Positions 18,601 to 26,855 of a stretch of DNA of 40,599 nt are shown here, piece after piece; position 1 is the stretch's first letter; every line of letters begins with the position of its first letter. Made by a program: the position numbers and the translations under genes. The notes below the pieces were generated by a model, which saw only the letters and a program-made list of their open reading frames with translations, was not told the origin of the DNA and made no database searches. This stretch comes from Dokdonella sp. (GTDB lineage: Bacteria; Pseudomonadota; Gammaproteobacteria; Xanthomonadales; Rhodanobacteraceae). The DNA is taken from assembly GCA_023228465.1 (NCBI GenBank), contig JALOBC010000024.1:1-40599 (forward strand). Direction: 5' to 3'.

Positions 18601-18836
18601 TCGACGACACCGTCGAGCACATCGCCCGGCGCGCGCGCGTCGGCAACTGCTACGTCAACCGCAACCAGATCGGCGCGGTGGTCGGTGTGCAGCCCTTCGG
18701 CGGCGAGAACCTGTCCGGCACCGGCCCCAAGGCCGGCGGCCCGCACTACCTGCTGCGCTTCGCCACCGAGCGCACCCTGACGATCAACACCACCGCGGCC
18801 GGCGGCAATGCTTCGCTGCTGACGCTGGACGAGTGA
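15654..18836 (+). CDS. putA: Bifunctional proline dehydrogenase / L-glutamate gamma-semialdehyde dehydrogenase
   Basis: This enzyme oxidises proline to glutamate: the FAD-linked first step passes electrons to quinone and the second makes NADH, with the intermediate channelled between sites. With the start at TTG 15654 it has 1060 residues. The proline dehydrogenase barrel (about 150-450) shows RLVKGAYWDSEIKRAQ, FATHNAHT and RVYAPVGSHEDLLPYLVRRLLENG. The aldehyde dehydrogenase part (about 540-1000) shows CISPWNFPLAIF, FTGSTETAW, the general base E815 (AETGGQNA) and the nucleophile C849 (DSAGQRCSAARVL). There is no N-terminal ribbon-helix-helix, so this PutA does not repress its own gene. No in-frame ATG exists near the start. 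TTG at 15654, with GAGAG upstream at 15643-15647, gives a sensible STSLIPDLPPP N-terminus, and TTG 15636 is the alternative. Confidence 0.95.
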   Translation: MSTSLIPDLPPPGTSARARITAAWSRDETQAVDELLAQASLPPAERELVLARASELVARVRARASEQSAVESFMRQYDLSSEEGVLLMCVAEALLRIPDRSTADKLIRDKLGEADWKKHLGGSESVFVNASTWGLMLTGRLVNLAEDTRRDFVGAVKRLAGRAGEPVIRLAVRQAMRIMGHQFVMGRNIAEALDRSAEKGNRDYRYSYDMLGEAALTQPDADRYHQAYMDAIAALGARGPFGDVLDAPSISVKLSALHPRYEFAKRERVQRELTPRVLELAQLARQHGIGMTVDAEEADRLELSLDVIGTVFADESLAGWNGFGLAVQAYQKRAPFVIDWLAETAHQAGRRWCVRLVKGAYWDSEIKRAQEAGLGGYPVFTRKPNTDVSYLACARRLFDAGGDAIYPQFATHNAHTIAAVHHYAQGRPFEFQRLHGMGQDLYDEVIGKEHLGVPCRVYAPVGSHEDLLPYLVRRLLENGANTSFVNRIVDEDVAIRDLVADPCEIVRDLASRPHPRIPLPVALYGDHPAQVHGAHFVSRKNSMGVNLANDDELRALADAVNAAHAPWTAAPLVPGATSSEAERDVTNPADRRKVVGKSRNADQATIEKALANAVAAQEGWDTLPAASRAAILEHAADLLEARRGEFIALCVREAGKTIPAAVSEVREAADMCRYYAAMARKLFGQPEQLPGPTGESNQLFLRGRGVFVCISPWNFPLAIFMGQVAAGLAAGNAVLAKPADQTTLIGYAAVKLLHEAGVPERVLQFVPAKGSMLGKTLLTRPEIAGVCFTGSTETAWTINRTLAARNAPIASLIAETGGQNALIADSSALPEQLVKDVVTSAFDSAGQRCSAARVLYVQDDIADKVITMLKGAMDELVVGDPARLSTDVGPVIDPPSCASLDAHAAEMEGVATLINQARLPEEAAHGTFFAPRAYEITSIAVLKREVFGPALHVVRWKAEELDQVIDAINGTGFGLTLGIHSRIDDTVEHIARRARVGNCYVNRNQIGAVVGVQPFGGENLSGTGPKAGGPHYLLRFATERTLTINTTAAGGNASLLTLDE

Positions 18837-19082
18837 CCCGGCAATCCGGGCCGCGCCCGCGCGTGCCGCGCTGATCGACGCGCGCGTCCGGCGTGCGGCT
18901 GATCTGCAGCCGGCGCGCGCCGGTGACGCCCGGCAACACCGCTGCGAGCCCGCGCCCAGGGCAGCGTTTGCCTCGGCCCTGCCAGACCGAGGTGCGCGTC
19001 GCCTTCCTTCAGGCCCGGCGGCGATTGCCGGACACCAGAGCGCATTCGTCGATCCGCCGCCATGCCCTGCAGGGACGCAAAG

Positions 19083-19110
19083 TCGACGGGCGCCCGCAGG
19101 CGCCCGTCGA
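19083..19110 (-). terminator. Terminator-like hairpin of the FadL gene
   Basis: A perfect 12-bp stem (19083-19094 with 19099-19110) with a 4-nt loop starts 24 nt beyond the FadL stop codon and is followed on the minus strand by CTTTGC. It also lies downstream of putA and may work in both directions. The rest of the 297-nt gap between putA and this gene holds only a 6-bp hairpin at 18896-18912. Confidence 0.7.
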
Positions 19111-19133
19111 GGTCCTCCCCAAAGCGGTGTGGC

Positions 19134-20465
19134 TCAGAACTGGTACTGGGCGGCAATGCCCAGGACGTTGCCCTTGCCGTCGGAATGGCCGACCAGCGTA
19201 CTGAAGGTCGGCGTGGTGTGGTTGATCTCGGCCTTGTCCACCCAGATGCGGGTATAGCCGGCGTCGAAGCGCAGTGCATCGCTGTAGCGATAGCCCACGC
19301 CCAGGGACAGCCACTTGCGGTCGTTGTCCGGGACGCGCGGAGTGCGCGTGCCGACATGGGTGGGCGTCTCGTCGAAGGCGATGCCGGCGCGGAGCGTCCA
19401 GCGCTCATCGAGGCGGTAGTCGCCGCCGATCGAGTAGAACCAGGTGTTCTTCCAGTCGAAATCGGAAACCGAATCGGGCTGCGCCGGATTGGCGTAATTG
19501 ACGCGCAGTTCCTTGAAGCTCGACCAGTGCGTGAAGCTGACGTCGGCGCCAAGACTGAAGCGGTCGTTGAAGTCGTGCCACCAGCTCACGCTGGCGAACC
19601 AGGGCGTGGTGAAGTCCGCCTTGCCGGACGAGTTGGTGAACGCGCCGTTGAGCAATGGCACGAGGTTGGACGGCACCAGGAAGGTGCCGTTGCCATCGAT
19701 CACGTGGTCGATCTCGGAGTGGTAGCGGATGCCGAAACGATCGTTCGGCGTCGGCTTCCAGAGGGCGCCGAGGATGAAGCCGTAGCCCCAGTCGTTGCCC
19801 TTGAGACCGCCGAAGCCGTCCGCTTCCTGCGGCAGCAGGGCACCGTTGGTCGGGGCCATGAGGATGGTGCCGAAGTCGATCGCCTGGGTGAGCTCGGCCG
19901 CGGTCCGCTGCACGATCACGCTGCCACCGATCGAGAACTGGTCGTTGAGCCGCCAGCCGATCGAGCCGGTGAGGTCGATCGACTCCAGCTTGGAGAGCAG
20001 GGCTTCGTAGCGCCCGATCCAGCCGTCCTTGTATTCGGTCTGGAAGCCGTAGGGCGCGTTGATCGAGAGACCGAGCGTCACATCGTCATTCAGGCGGAAG
20101 GTGCCATAGGTCGCCGGAACCGGCTTGGTCAGGCCACCATCGCCACCATTGTTGCCGGTCAGCGGCGCGCCAAGCGCGTCGGTACCGCTGCCGTGAAAGT
20201 GGGTCTCGAAGTTGATGATGTTGAGATCCACCTGGGCACAGTTGGCGGGGAGATCGACCATGGCCGCCGGGTTGTTGACCACCACGGCGCAGTCGCCCGG
20301 TGCCGCGGAGGCGCCCGCATAGGCGCGGCCGAGGCCCTGCACGCTGTTTTCCTTGAGCTGGAACCCGCTCGCCTGTGCATCCTGGATGCACAGCGCGGTG
20401 GCCAGGGCCAGGGGAAGGATGGCCAGGACGGGCGAAAGCCGCTGGGTGCGAAAACTGGACGGCAT
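19134..20465 (-). CDS. Outer-membrane long-chain fatty acid transport porin (FadL/OmpP1 family)
   Basis: A 443-residue beta-barrel porin that admits long-chain fatty acids or other hydrophobic compounds. Residues 1-33 are a signal peptide ending in AQA|SGF. The mature protein starts SGFQLKENSVQGLGRAYAG, and NNPAAM carries the NPA motif, both defining for the family. The protein ends in QYQF, the terminal aromatic that the BAM complex recognises. Length matches FadL (about 420-450). GAGGAG is 6 nt before the ATG. A possible promoter pairs TTGAGG (20530-20535) with TTATAA (20505-20510), though 19 nt is a long spacer. It lies 138 nt downstream of the formate dehydrogenase operon on the same strand but probably has its own transcript. 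The substrate is not certain. Confidence 0.92.
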   Translation of the reverse strand: MPSSFRTQRLSPVLAILPLALATALCIQDAQASGFQLKENSVQGLGRAYAGASAAPGDCAVVVNNPAAMVDLPANCAQVDLNIINFETHFHGSGTDALGAPLTGNNGGDGGLTKPVPATYGTFRLNDDVTLGLSINAPYGFQTEYKDGWIGRYEALLSKLESIDLTGSIGWRLNDQFSIGGSVIVQRTAAELTQAIDFGTILMAPTNGALLPQEADGFGGLKGNDWGYGFILGALWKPTPNDRFGIRYHSEIDHVIDGNGTFLVPSNLVPLLNGAFTNSSGKADFTTPWFASVSWWHDFNDRFSLGADVSFTHWSSFKELRVNYANPAQPDSVSDFDWKNTWFYSIGGDYRLDERWTLRAGIAFDETPTHVGTRTPRVPDNDRKWLSLGVGYRYSDALRFDAGYTRIWVDKAEINHTTPTFSTLVGHSDGKGNVLGIAAQYQF

Positions 20466-20603
20466 ACGACGCTCCTCGAGATTCGAAACGGCTTCTTTGC
20501 GGGTTTATAACAAATCCGTAGCGATCATGCCTCAAGTCTTCGGCCATGACCATCGTGCGCCGCCGCAAACCGGGTGCCAATGCGGTCGCGACCCGGGTTC
20601 GGC

Positions 20604-20870
20604 CTATGGATCGCCCGGCCTGGCGGGCGCATCGGCGGCACCGAGCCGCGCAACGGCGCTGCGCGCGAGGTCCGAGAGCCCCGCACCACCGGCAGCAAGG
20701 TGGGCGCAGATCCGCTCGCGCATGCGCGGCACCCAATAGCGACGCATGTGCGTGACAATGCCGTCCACGGCGGTCGCGCGGTCGGGCGCAGAGGCGAAGT
20801 AGTCGGCGATGTCGTTGGCCATGGCGACCAGGCGGCGCTCGGCCCGCCCGGCCTGATCGACGCGGCTCAC
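20604..20870 (-). CDS. fdsD: Formate dehydrogenase delta subunit
   Basis: An 88-residue protein matching FdsD, the small subunit found in soluble NAD-dependent formate dehydrogenases. RRLVAMANDIADYFAS, the HMRRYWVPRMRERICAHL segment and the GGAGLSDLARSAVARL tail are typical. Its precise role is not known; in Cupriavidus and Rhodobacter systems it supports an active complex. The GTG start at 20870 overlaps the fdhD stop (GTGA), indicating coupled translation. An in-frame ATG at 20822 would cut off conserved residues. Last gene of the five-gene operon. No clear terminator follows. Confidence 0.9.
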   Translation of the reverse strand: MSRVDQAGRAERRLVAMANDIADYFASAPDRATAVDGIVTHMRRYWVPRMRERICAHLAAGGAGLSDLARSAVARLGAADAPARPGDP

Positions 20871-21733
20871 GAGGCGCCCTCCACCGGCGCCACCCGGCCG
20901 TGCGGCGCCTGCGCATAAACGATATGACTGTCGCCGCGGGCGAATCCGACCAGGGTCACCCCGGCCGCGTCGGCGACCTGGATGGCCAGTGCCGTCGGCG
21001 CGGAGATCGCGGCAACGTAGGCGATGCCGGCGGTCGCCGCCTTCTGCACCATCTCGAAGCTGGCGCGGCTGGTCAGCAGCACGAACCCCGCGCCCGGGTT
21101 CTCACCGCGTGTGGCCATGGCGCCGATCAGCTTGTCCAGTGCATTGTGACGACCGACATCCTCGCGCAGCAGGGCAATGTGGCCATCGACATGCACCCAG
21201 GCCGCCGCATGCGCGGCACCGGTGGCGGCGTTGAGCGCCTGGCCCTCGCCAAGGCGCGCCAGCGCCGCGTGCAACACGGGCGCGGCGATCGCGGGCGCCG
21301 CACCGACCCGCGCTGGTTGGCGCACCACGTCCTCGAGCAGGCGCGCACCGCAAATGCCACAGCCACTGCGCCCGGCGATGCCGCGCTGGCGTGCGGCCAA
21401 GGCCTGCGCACGCGCCGGCGGAATCGACAGCTGCAGTTCGATGCCCTCCAGGCGTGGCTGCACCTGGATGGCCGCAAGCTCGCCGGCGTGCGCGATCACC
21501 GCCTCGCTCAGGCTGAACCCCCGGGCGAAGTCTTCCAGGTCGCGTGGCGTCGCCATCATCACCGCATAGGGCTCGCCGTTGTAGAGCAAGGCCACCGGCA
21601 CCTCCTCGACAATGCAGTCCTGGCCGCCCGCGAACCTGCCCTCGCGCCAGCGCCGCACCGGGCGCAGCGCATACCCCGGCGCGGCTGGCGGCTCGCCCGG
21701 CGGCGCCACGCAGGCCTCAACCAGCGCTGCCAC
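20867..21733 (-). CDS. fdhD: Formate dehydrogenase accessory sulfurtransferase FdhD (FdsC)
   Basis: A 288-residue cytoplasmic accessory protein that passes sulfur from a cysteine desulfurase to the molybdenum cofactor, as needed for formate dehydrogenase activity. The catalytic Cys loop is visible as RSGCGICGARLLED (CxxC), along with EVPVALLYNGEPYAVMMATP near the start and REDVGRHNALDKLIG, both family hallmarks. The GTG start at 21733 has GGAGG 6 nt before it and lies 17 nt inside the end of fdsA. In the fdsGBACD nomenclature this gene is fdsC. Confidence 0.95.
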   Translation of the reverse strand: MAALVEACVAPPGEPPAAPGYALRPVRRWREGRFAGGQDCIVEEVPVALLYNGEPYAVMMATPRDLEDFARGFSLSEAVIAHAGELAAIQVQPRLEGIELQLSIPPARAQALAARQRGIAGRSGCGICGARLLEDVVRQPARVGAAPAIAAPVLHAALARLGEGQALNAATGAAHAAAWVHVDGHIALLREDVGRHNALDKLIGAMATRGENPGAGFVLLTSRASFEMVQKAATAGIAYVAAISAPTALAIQVADAAGVTLVGFARGDSHIVYAQAPHGRVAPVEGAS

Positions 21734-24602
21734 GGTCGGCCTCCGGCAGCAATGCCGCCTGGTCCTCGCGCAGGCGCCGCGTGCGCTCCTGCCACGCGGA
21801 CGGCCGACTGACCCGGGTCACCTCCACCGCCGTCACCTTGTACTCGGGACAATTGGTCGCCCAGTCGGAGTTCTCGGTGGTGACCACGTTGGCGCCCGAA
21901 TCGGGGAAATGGAAGGTGGTGTAGACCACGCCGGGCGGCACGCGATCGGTCACCCGCGCCGGCAGGGTGGTGCGCCCGACGCGACTCTCCAGCCCCACGC
22001 AGTCGCCGTCGGCGATGCCGCGATCCTCGGCATCCTGCGGATGGATCTCCAGCAGGTCGCCGGCGTGCCAGGCAGCGTTGGCGGTGCGCCGCGTCTGCGC
22101 GCCGACGTTGTACTGGCTGAGGATGCGCCCGGTGGTGAGGATGAGCGGGAAACGCGGCGTGACCTTCTCGCGCGTGGCCACGTACTCGGTGACCAGGAAG
22201 CGCCCCTTGCCGCGCACGAACGTGTCCACGTGCATGGTGGGCGTGCCCTCGGGGGCGGCCTCGTTGCAGGGCCACTGGAGGCTGCCAAGCGCGTCGAGGC
22301 GGGCGTGGCCGATGCCGCGGAAGGTCGGCGTGAGGCGCGCGATCTCGTCCATGATCTCGGCGGCGCTCGCATAGTGCATGGGGTAGCCCATGGCATTGGC
22401 GAGCAGTTGGGTCACCTGCCAGTCCTCATGGCCGTTCCTGGGCGTCATCACGCGGCGCACGCGCGACACGCGGCGCTCGGAATTGGTGAAGGTGCCTTCC
22501 TTTTCCAGGAAGCTCGAACCAGGCAGGAAAACGTGCGCGTAGCGCGCGGTTTCGTTGAGGAACAGGTCGTGCACCACGACGCATTGCATGGCTTCCAGCG
22601 CGGCCGTGACATGCTGGGTGTCGGGATCGGACTGGGCCAGGTCCTCGCCCTCGATGTAGATGCCAAGGAACTCGCCGTCCAGCGCCGCTTCGAACATGTT
22701 CGGCAGGCGCAGGCCCGGCTCGGGCGACAGCGCAACGCCCCAGGCCTGCTCGAAGCTCGCGCGCACCGCGTCATCGGCGACATGCCGGTAGGCACTGAAC
22801 TCGTGCGGGAACGAACCCATGTCGCCCGCGCCCTGCACGTTGTTCTGGCCGCGCAGCGGATTGACGCCCAAGCCCGGGCGACCGATGTTGCCGGTGGCCA
22901 TGGCAAGGTTGGCGATGGCCATCACCGCGGTGGAGCCCTGCGCGTGCTCGGTCACGCCCAGGCCATAGTAGATGGCCGCGTTGTCGGCCCGCGCATACAG
23001 GCGCGCGGCCGCGCGCACCTCGCTGGCGGGCACGCCGGTGATTGGCGCGCTGGCTTCCGGGGCGTGACGCGGATCGGCGATGAAGGCGCGCCAGCGGGCG
23101 AAATCCGCTGCCTCGCAGCGCGCCGCAACGAAGGCCTCGTCCACCAGGCCCTCGGCCACCACCACGTGTGCCAGCGCGTTCAGCAATGCCACATTGGTGC
23201 CCGGTCGCAGGGCCAGGTGGTGGCGTGCCGCGACGTGCGGGCTGCGCACCAGGTCGATGCGACGCGGATCGGCAACGATCAGCTGGGCGCCCTGGCGCAG
23301 GCGACGCTTGAGTTGCGAGGCGAACACCGGGTGCGCATCGGTCGGGTTGGCGCCGATGACCAGGATGACGTCGGCCTGCATGACCGAATCGAAGGCCTGC
23401 GTGCCGGCCGCTTCGCCGAGCGTGTTCTTGAGCCCGTAGCCGGTCGGCGAGTGGCACACCCGCGCGCAGGTGTCGACATTGTTGTTGCCGAAGGCGGCGC
23501 GCACCAGCTTCTGCACCAGGTAGGTTTCCTCGTTGGTGCAGCGCGAGGAGGTGATGCCGCCGATCGCGTCGCGTCCGTGGCGTCGCTGGATGTCCTTGAA
23601 GCGCTGCGCGGCATGCGCGATGGCTTCTTCCCAGGACACCTCGCGCCAGGGATCGCTCGTCCTGGCGCGCACCATGGGACGCAGGATGCGGTCGGGATGC
23701 GTCGCGTAGCCGGTCGCAAAGCGCCCCTTCACGCAGGCATGGCCGTGGTTGGCGCCGCCATCCTTGTCCGGCACCATGCGCACCAGGGTCTCGCCCCGCA
23801 TCTCGGCGCGGAACGAGCAGCCCACGCCGCAGTACGCACAGGTCGTGACGATACCGCGCTCGGCAGGCCCGAGTGCGGCGACCGATTTCTCCAGCAGGGC
23901 GCCGGTCGGGCAGGCCTGCACGCAGGCGCCGCAGGAAACGCATTCGGATGCGAGGAAGGATTCGTCCTGGCCGGGCACCAGGCGCGAGGCGAAGCCACGG
24001 CCCTGGATCGTCAACGCAAAGGTGCCCTGGACGTCATCGCAGGCGCGCACGCAGCGCGAGCAGACGATGCACTGGGCCGGGTCGAAGCTGAAGTAGGGAT
24101 TGGATGCGTCGCAGGGCGCGTGCAGCGGATTGGCCTGGCCGTCGGCGCGCAGCGGCGCGACGTGGTTGGCGCCGGCGAAGCCGTAGCGCACGTCCTGCAC
24201 GCCCACGACGCGGGCCATGGCTTCCAGCTCACTGCGCCCGCCCGCTGGCGCAGCGATGGCCGCCAGCGGATGATCGGACAGATACAGCTCCATCACGCCA
24301 CGCCGCAGCCGCTCGAGCCGGGCGCCGTGCGTGGTCACCCGCATGCCGGCCGCGACCGGCGTGGTGCACGCGGCGGGATAGCCCTTCATGCCCTCGATCT
24401 CGACCAGGCACAGGCGGCACGATCCGAACGCCTCGAGCAGTTCGCTGGCGCAGAGCTTGGGGATCTCGATGCCGGCTTCGGCGGCCGCCCGCAGCACCGA
24501 CGTGCCGGCCGGCACGCGCACCTCGCACGCGTCGATCTGCAGCGTCACCGGCGCGCCGCGCGCCGCAGGCGTACCCCGATCGGCTTCACCCAATCCGCGC
24601 AT
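21717..24602 (-). CDS. fdsA: NAD-dependent formate dehydrogenase alpha subunit (Mo/W-bis-MGD)
   Basis: A 961-residue catalytic subunit oxidising formate to CO2. The N-terminal part is NuoG-like: a 2Fe-2S ferredoxin domain (CASELLEAFGSCRLC, later AACTTPV), then two 4Fe-4S clusters (CIVCSRCVRACD and CVSCGACVQACP) and the CAYCGVGC cluster at the head of the molybdopterin domain. C383 in ARVCHSPTGYG takes the place of the selenocysteine of E. coli FdhF, so this is a Cys-type enzyme. The following region (NPLRGQNNVQGAGDMG) and the C-terminal cofactor cap (RILSQYNVGAQTRR) are standard. The start at ATG 24602 has GGGAGG 5 nt upstream. A TTG at 24638 lacks such a site. It overlaps fdsB by 17 nt. Confidence 0.96.
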   Translation of the reverse strand: MRGLGEADRGTPAARGAPVTLQIDACEVRVPAGTSVLRAAAEAGIEIPKLCASELLEAFGSCRLCLVEIEGMKGYPAACTTPVAAGMRVTTHGARLERLRRGVMELYLSDHPLAAIAAPAGGRSELEAMARVVGVQDVRYGFAGANHVAPLRADGQANPLHAPCDASNPYFSFDPAQCIVCSRCVRACDDVQGTFALTIQGRGFASRLVPGQDESFLASECVSCGACVQACPTGALLEKSVAALGPAERGIVTTCAYCGVGCSFRAEMRGETLVRMVPDKDGGANHGHACVKGRFATGYATHPDRILRPMVRARTSDPWREVSWEEAIAHAAQRFKDIQRRHGRDAIGGITSSRCTNEETYLVQKLVRAAFGNNNVDTCARVCHSPTGYGLKNTLGEAAGTQAFDSVMQADVILVIGANPTDAHPVFASQLKRRLRQGAQLIVADPRRIDLVRSPHVAARHHLALRPGTNVALLNALAHVVVAEGLVDEAFVAARCEAADFARWRAFIADPRHAPEASAPITGVPASEVRAAARLYARADNAAIYYGLGVTEHAQGSTAVMAIANLAMATGNIGRPGLGVNPLRGQNNVQGAGDMGSFPHEFSAYRHVADDAVRASFEQAWGVALSPEPGLRLPNMFEAALDGEFLGIYIEGEDLAQSDPDTQHVTAALEAMQCVVVHDLFLNETARYAHVFLPGSSFLEKEGTFTNSERRVSRVRRVMTPRNGHEDWQVTQLLANAMGYPMHYASAAEIMDEIARLTPTFRGIGHARLDALGSLQWPCNEAAPEGTPTMHVDTFVRGKGRFLVTEYVATREKVTPRFPLILTTGRILSQYNVGAQTRRTANAAWHAGDLLEIHPQDAEDRGIADGDCVGLESRVGRTTLPARVTDRVPPGVVYTTFHFPDSGANVVTTENSDWATNCPEYKVTAVEVTRVSRPSAWQERTRRLREDQAALLPEADRGSAG

Positions 24603-26211
24603 GCCCGCCTCCCGGGTGATCGACGTGCGGCGCAACAAAGTCTTCCGGAAAATGCGCGAGCGCGCTGCGTACCGGGTCGGGCGTCAGCCCGCCGAGCGCA
24701 CACAGCGAGCCGTGGCGCAGGGTGTCGCACAGATCCTGCAGCAGATCCAAGTTCGCCTCGCGGTCGACGCCGGCGCGGATGCGCTCCAGCACCTCGATCC
24801 CGCGCACCGAGCCGATCCGGCACGGCGTGCACTTGCCGCAGGATTCCGCCGCGCAGAACTCCATCGCGTAGCGCGCCTGTTCGAACATGTCCACGCTGTC
24901 GTCGAAAGCAACGATGCCGCCATGGCCGAGCATGCCGCCCACGGCGGCGAGCGCCTCGTAGTCGAGCGGCGTGTCGAACTGCGCTTGCGGCAGGTACGCA
25001 CCCAGCGGGCCGCCGACCTGCACCGCGCGCAGCGGTCGCCCGGACGCCGAGCCGCCGCCGTAGTCGTACAGGAGCTCGCGCAAGGTGACGCCGAACGCCA
25101 GTTCCACCAGCCCGGTGCGCTTGAGGTTCCCGGCCAGCTGGATCGGCAGCGTACCGCGCGAGCGACCCATGCCGAAGTCGCGATAGAAGGCCGCGCCACG
25201 CGCCAGGATCACGGGCACCGAGGCAAAGGTGATCACGTTGTTGACCAGGGTCGGTCGGCCGAACAAGCCGCGGATGGCCGGCAGCGGCGGCTTGACGCGC
25301 ACCTGGCCGCGCTTGCCTTCGAGACTGTCCAGCAGCGCGGTTTCCTCGCCGCAGATGTAGGCGCCGGCACCGATGCGCAGCGCGATGTCGAAATGCCGGC
25401 CACTGCCCGGCGGCCCGCCCAGCCAGCCGCTGTCGCGTGCCGCGGCGAGGGCCGCTTCCAGCGCGCGTCGCGCATGCGGGTATTCGCTGCGCAGGTAGAT
25501 GTAGCCCTGGCGCGCGCCGACCGCAAGGCCGGCAATCGCCATGCCCTCGATCAGGCAGAACGGATCGCCCTCCATCAGCATGCGGTCGGAGTAGGTGCCC
25601 GAATCGCCTTCGTCGGCATTGCAAACGACGAAGGCACCGGCGGTGCCCGCCGCGGATGCGGGATCGGCGCCGCCTGCGGCCACGGCAGCGTGGACCGTCT
25701 GCCACTTGATGCCGGTGGGAAAGGCGGCGCCGCCGCGGCCACGCAGGCCCGAATCGGTGACTTCCTGCACGATCTGCGCCGGCGCCAGCTCAAGCGCCCT
25801 GCGCAGGCCCTGGAAGCCACCGTGAGCGAGATAATCGGTGAGCGAGCGCGGATCCACCACGCCCACGCGTTCGAAACACAGGCGCTGCTGGCGCCTGAAC
25901 CAGTCCAGCGCCTCGGGCGCGCCCACGCGCCGCGGATGCGCGCCACCCTGCAGGAAGCCGGCAGCGAACAGCCCCTCCACCTCGGTCGCGGCCACCGGGC
26001 CATAGGCGATGCGCCACGGCGCGCCACCGCCGTCGATCTCCACCTCCACCAGCGGCTCCAGCCAGAACATGCCGCGCGACCCGGTGCGCACCAGCTCGAG
26101 GTCCACGCCGCGCGAGGCAGCCTGCCGCGCGATGGCGCTGGCGGTGCGCTCGGCGCCGAGGCTGAGCGCGCTGGCATCGCCGGGCACGAACACGCGCACC
26201 GACGCGCTCAT
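24586..26211 (-). CDS. fdsB: NAD-dependent formate dehydrogenase beta subunit (NuoF-like)
   Basis: A 541-residue diaphorase subunit that passes electrons from the FdsA clusters through FMN to NAD+. An N-terminal thioredoxin-like region (about 1-120) precedes the NuoF core. The FMN/NAD loops read [34 protein letters not shown] and [20 protein letters not shown]. The 4Fe-4S site reads [13 protein letters not shown] with the fourth Cys in SLCALGG. The start at ATG 26211 overlaps the fdsG stop as ATGA. A GTG two codons earlier is possible but less likely. Confidence 0.96.
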   Translation of the reverse strand: MSASVRVFVPGDASALSLGAERTASAIARQAASRGVDLELVRTGSRGMFWLEPLVEVEIDGGGAPWRIAYGPVAATEVEGLFAAGFLQGGAHPRRVGAPEALDWFRRQQRLCFERVGVVDPRSLTDYLAHGGFQGLRRALELAPAQIVQEVTDSGLRGRGGAAFPTGIKWQTVHAAVAAGGADPASAAGTAGAFVVCNADEGDSGTYSDRMLMEGDPFCLIEGMAIAGLAVGARQGYIYLRSEYPHARRALEAALAAARDSGWLGGPPGSGRHFDIALRIGAGAYICGEETALLDSLEGKRGQVRVKPPLPAIRGLFGRPTLVNNVITFASVPVILARGAAFYRDFGMGRSRGTLPIQLAGNLKRTGLVELAFGVTLRELLYDYGGGSASGRPLRAVQVGGPLGAYLPQAQFDTPLDYEALAAVGGMLGHGGIVAFDDSVDMFEQARYAMEFCAAESCGKCTPCRIGSVRGIEVLERIRAGVDREANLDLLQDLCDTLRHGSLCALGGLTPDPVRSALAHFPEDFVAPHVDHPGGGHARIG

Positions 26212-26729
26212 GCGCACGCCCCGTCGAGTTCGCGCAGGAGTGCGTCGAAGGCCGCGGGGGTGATCCCGGCGCGCAGGTCATCGGCATCGACCAGCACGGA
26301 CGGGCCGCAGCCGCAGTTTCCCAGGCAGTAGACAGCCTCCAGCGTAATCGCGCCATCCTCACTGGTCTGGCCATAATCGATGCCCAGGCGCGCCTTGGCG
26401 TGCGCCTCGAGCGCGCGGCTGCCGCGTGCCTGGCACGCTTCGGCACGACAGATGCGCACGACATGCCGACCGGGCGGGGTGCTGCGAAAATCCGTATAGA
26501 AGCTCAGCACGCCATGCACTTCGGCGCGGCTGCGGTTGAGCGCGTGTGCGATCACGGGCACGGCGTCGGGCGGCACGCAACCGAGCGCGTCCTGGACCGC
26601 ATGCAGAATGGGCAGCAGGGCGCCCGGCTGGCCATGCTGGGCATCGATGGCCGCGTGCACCGCCGCCGCTGCGGCGGCCGGCAAGCGGTCGCTGGGCGCG
26701 GTCGCGGGGTTGGGGCGAGATCGTTTCAT
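26208..26729 (-). CDS. fdsG: NAD-dependent formate dehydrogenase gamma subunit (NuoE-like)
   Basis: A 173-residue thioredoxin-fold 2Fe-2S protein, the NuoE-like partner of FdsB. The cluster ligands are CRAEAC (C-x4-C) and CLGNC (C-x3-C), in the expected NuoE spacing. [23 protein letters not shown] and [13 protein letters not shown] are family motifs. The start at ATG 26729 has AGGAG about 8 nt before it, and upstream codons are unconserved. First gene of the fdsGBACD operon, which is packed with overlaps throughout. No LysR-type fdsR regulator is present next to it. Confidence 0.95.
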   Translation of the reverse strand: MKRSRPNPATAPSDRLPAAAAAAVHAAIDAQHGQPGALLPILHAVQDALGCVPPDAVPVIAHALNRSRAEVHGVLSFYTDFRSTPPGRHVVRICRAEACQARGSRALEAHAKARLGIDYGQTSEDGAITLEAVYCLGNCGCGPSVLVDADDLRAGITPAAFDALLRELDGACA

Positions 26730-26791
26730 CGGCGCTGCTCCTGCCAACGGCGACTGTGCCCCAGCCACGCGCCGCCCGCAACCGGCACGGC

Positions 26792-26820
26792 GCCAGGCAG
26801 ACGCGCACCGTCGGCCTGGC
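26792..26820 (-). terminator. Hairpin between the secreted-protein gene and fdsG
   Basis: GCCAGGC (26792-26798) pairs with GCCTGGC (26814-26820), and GACG with CGTC inside, separated by one mismatch. This gives an 11-bp stem with a 5-nt loop, starting 35 nt after the stop of the 26856-28913 gene. No T-run follows. It may end that transcript ahead of the fds operon. Confidence 0.35.
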
Positions 26821-26855
26821 CGAACGGGCGCGCTGCCAGGTGCGCGCGCAGCGCT

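Noticed and set aside
24603-24638. Upstream TTG start for fdsA
   Set aside because: It would lengthen the overlap with fdsB and has no ribosome site, while ATG 24602 has GGGAGG at 5 nt.
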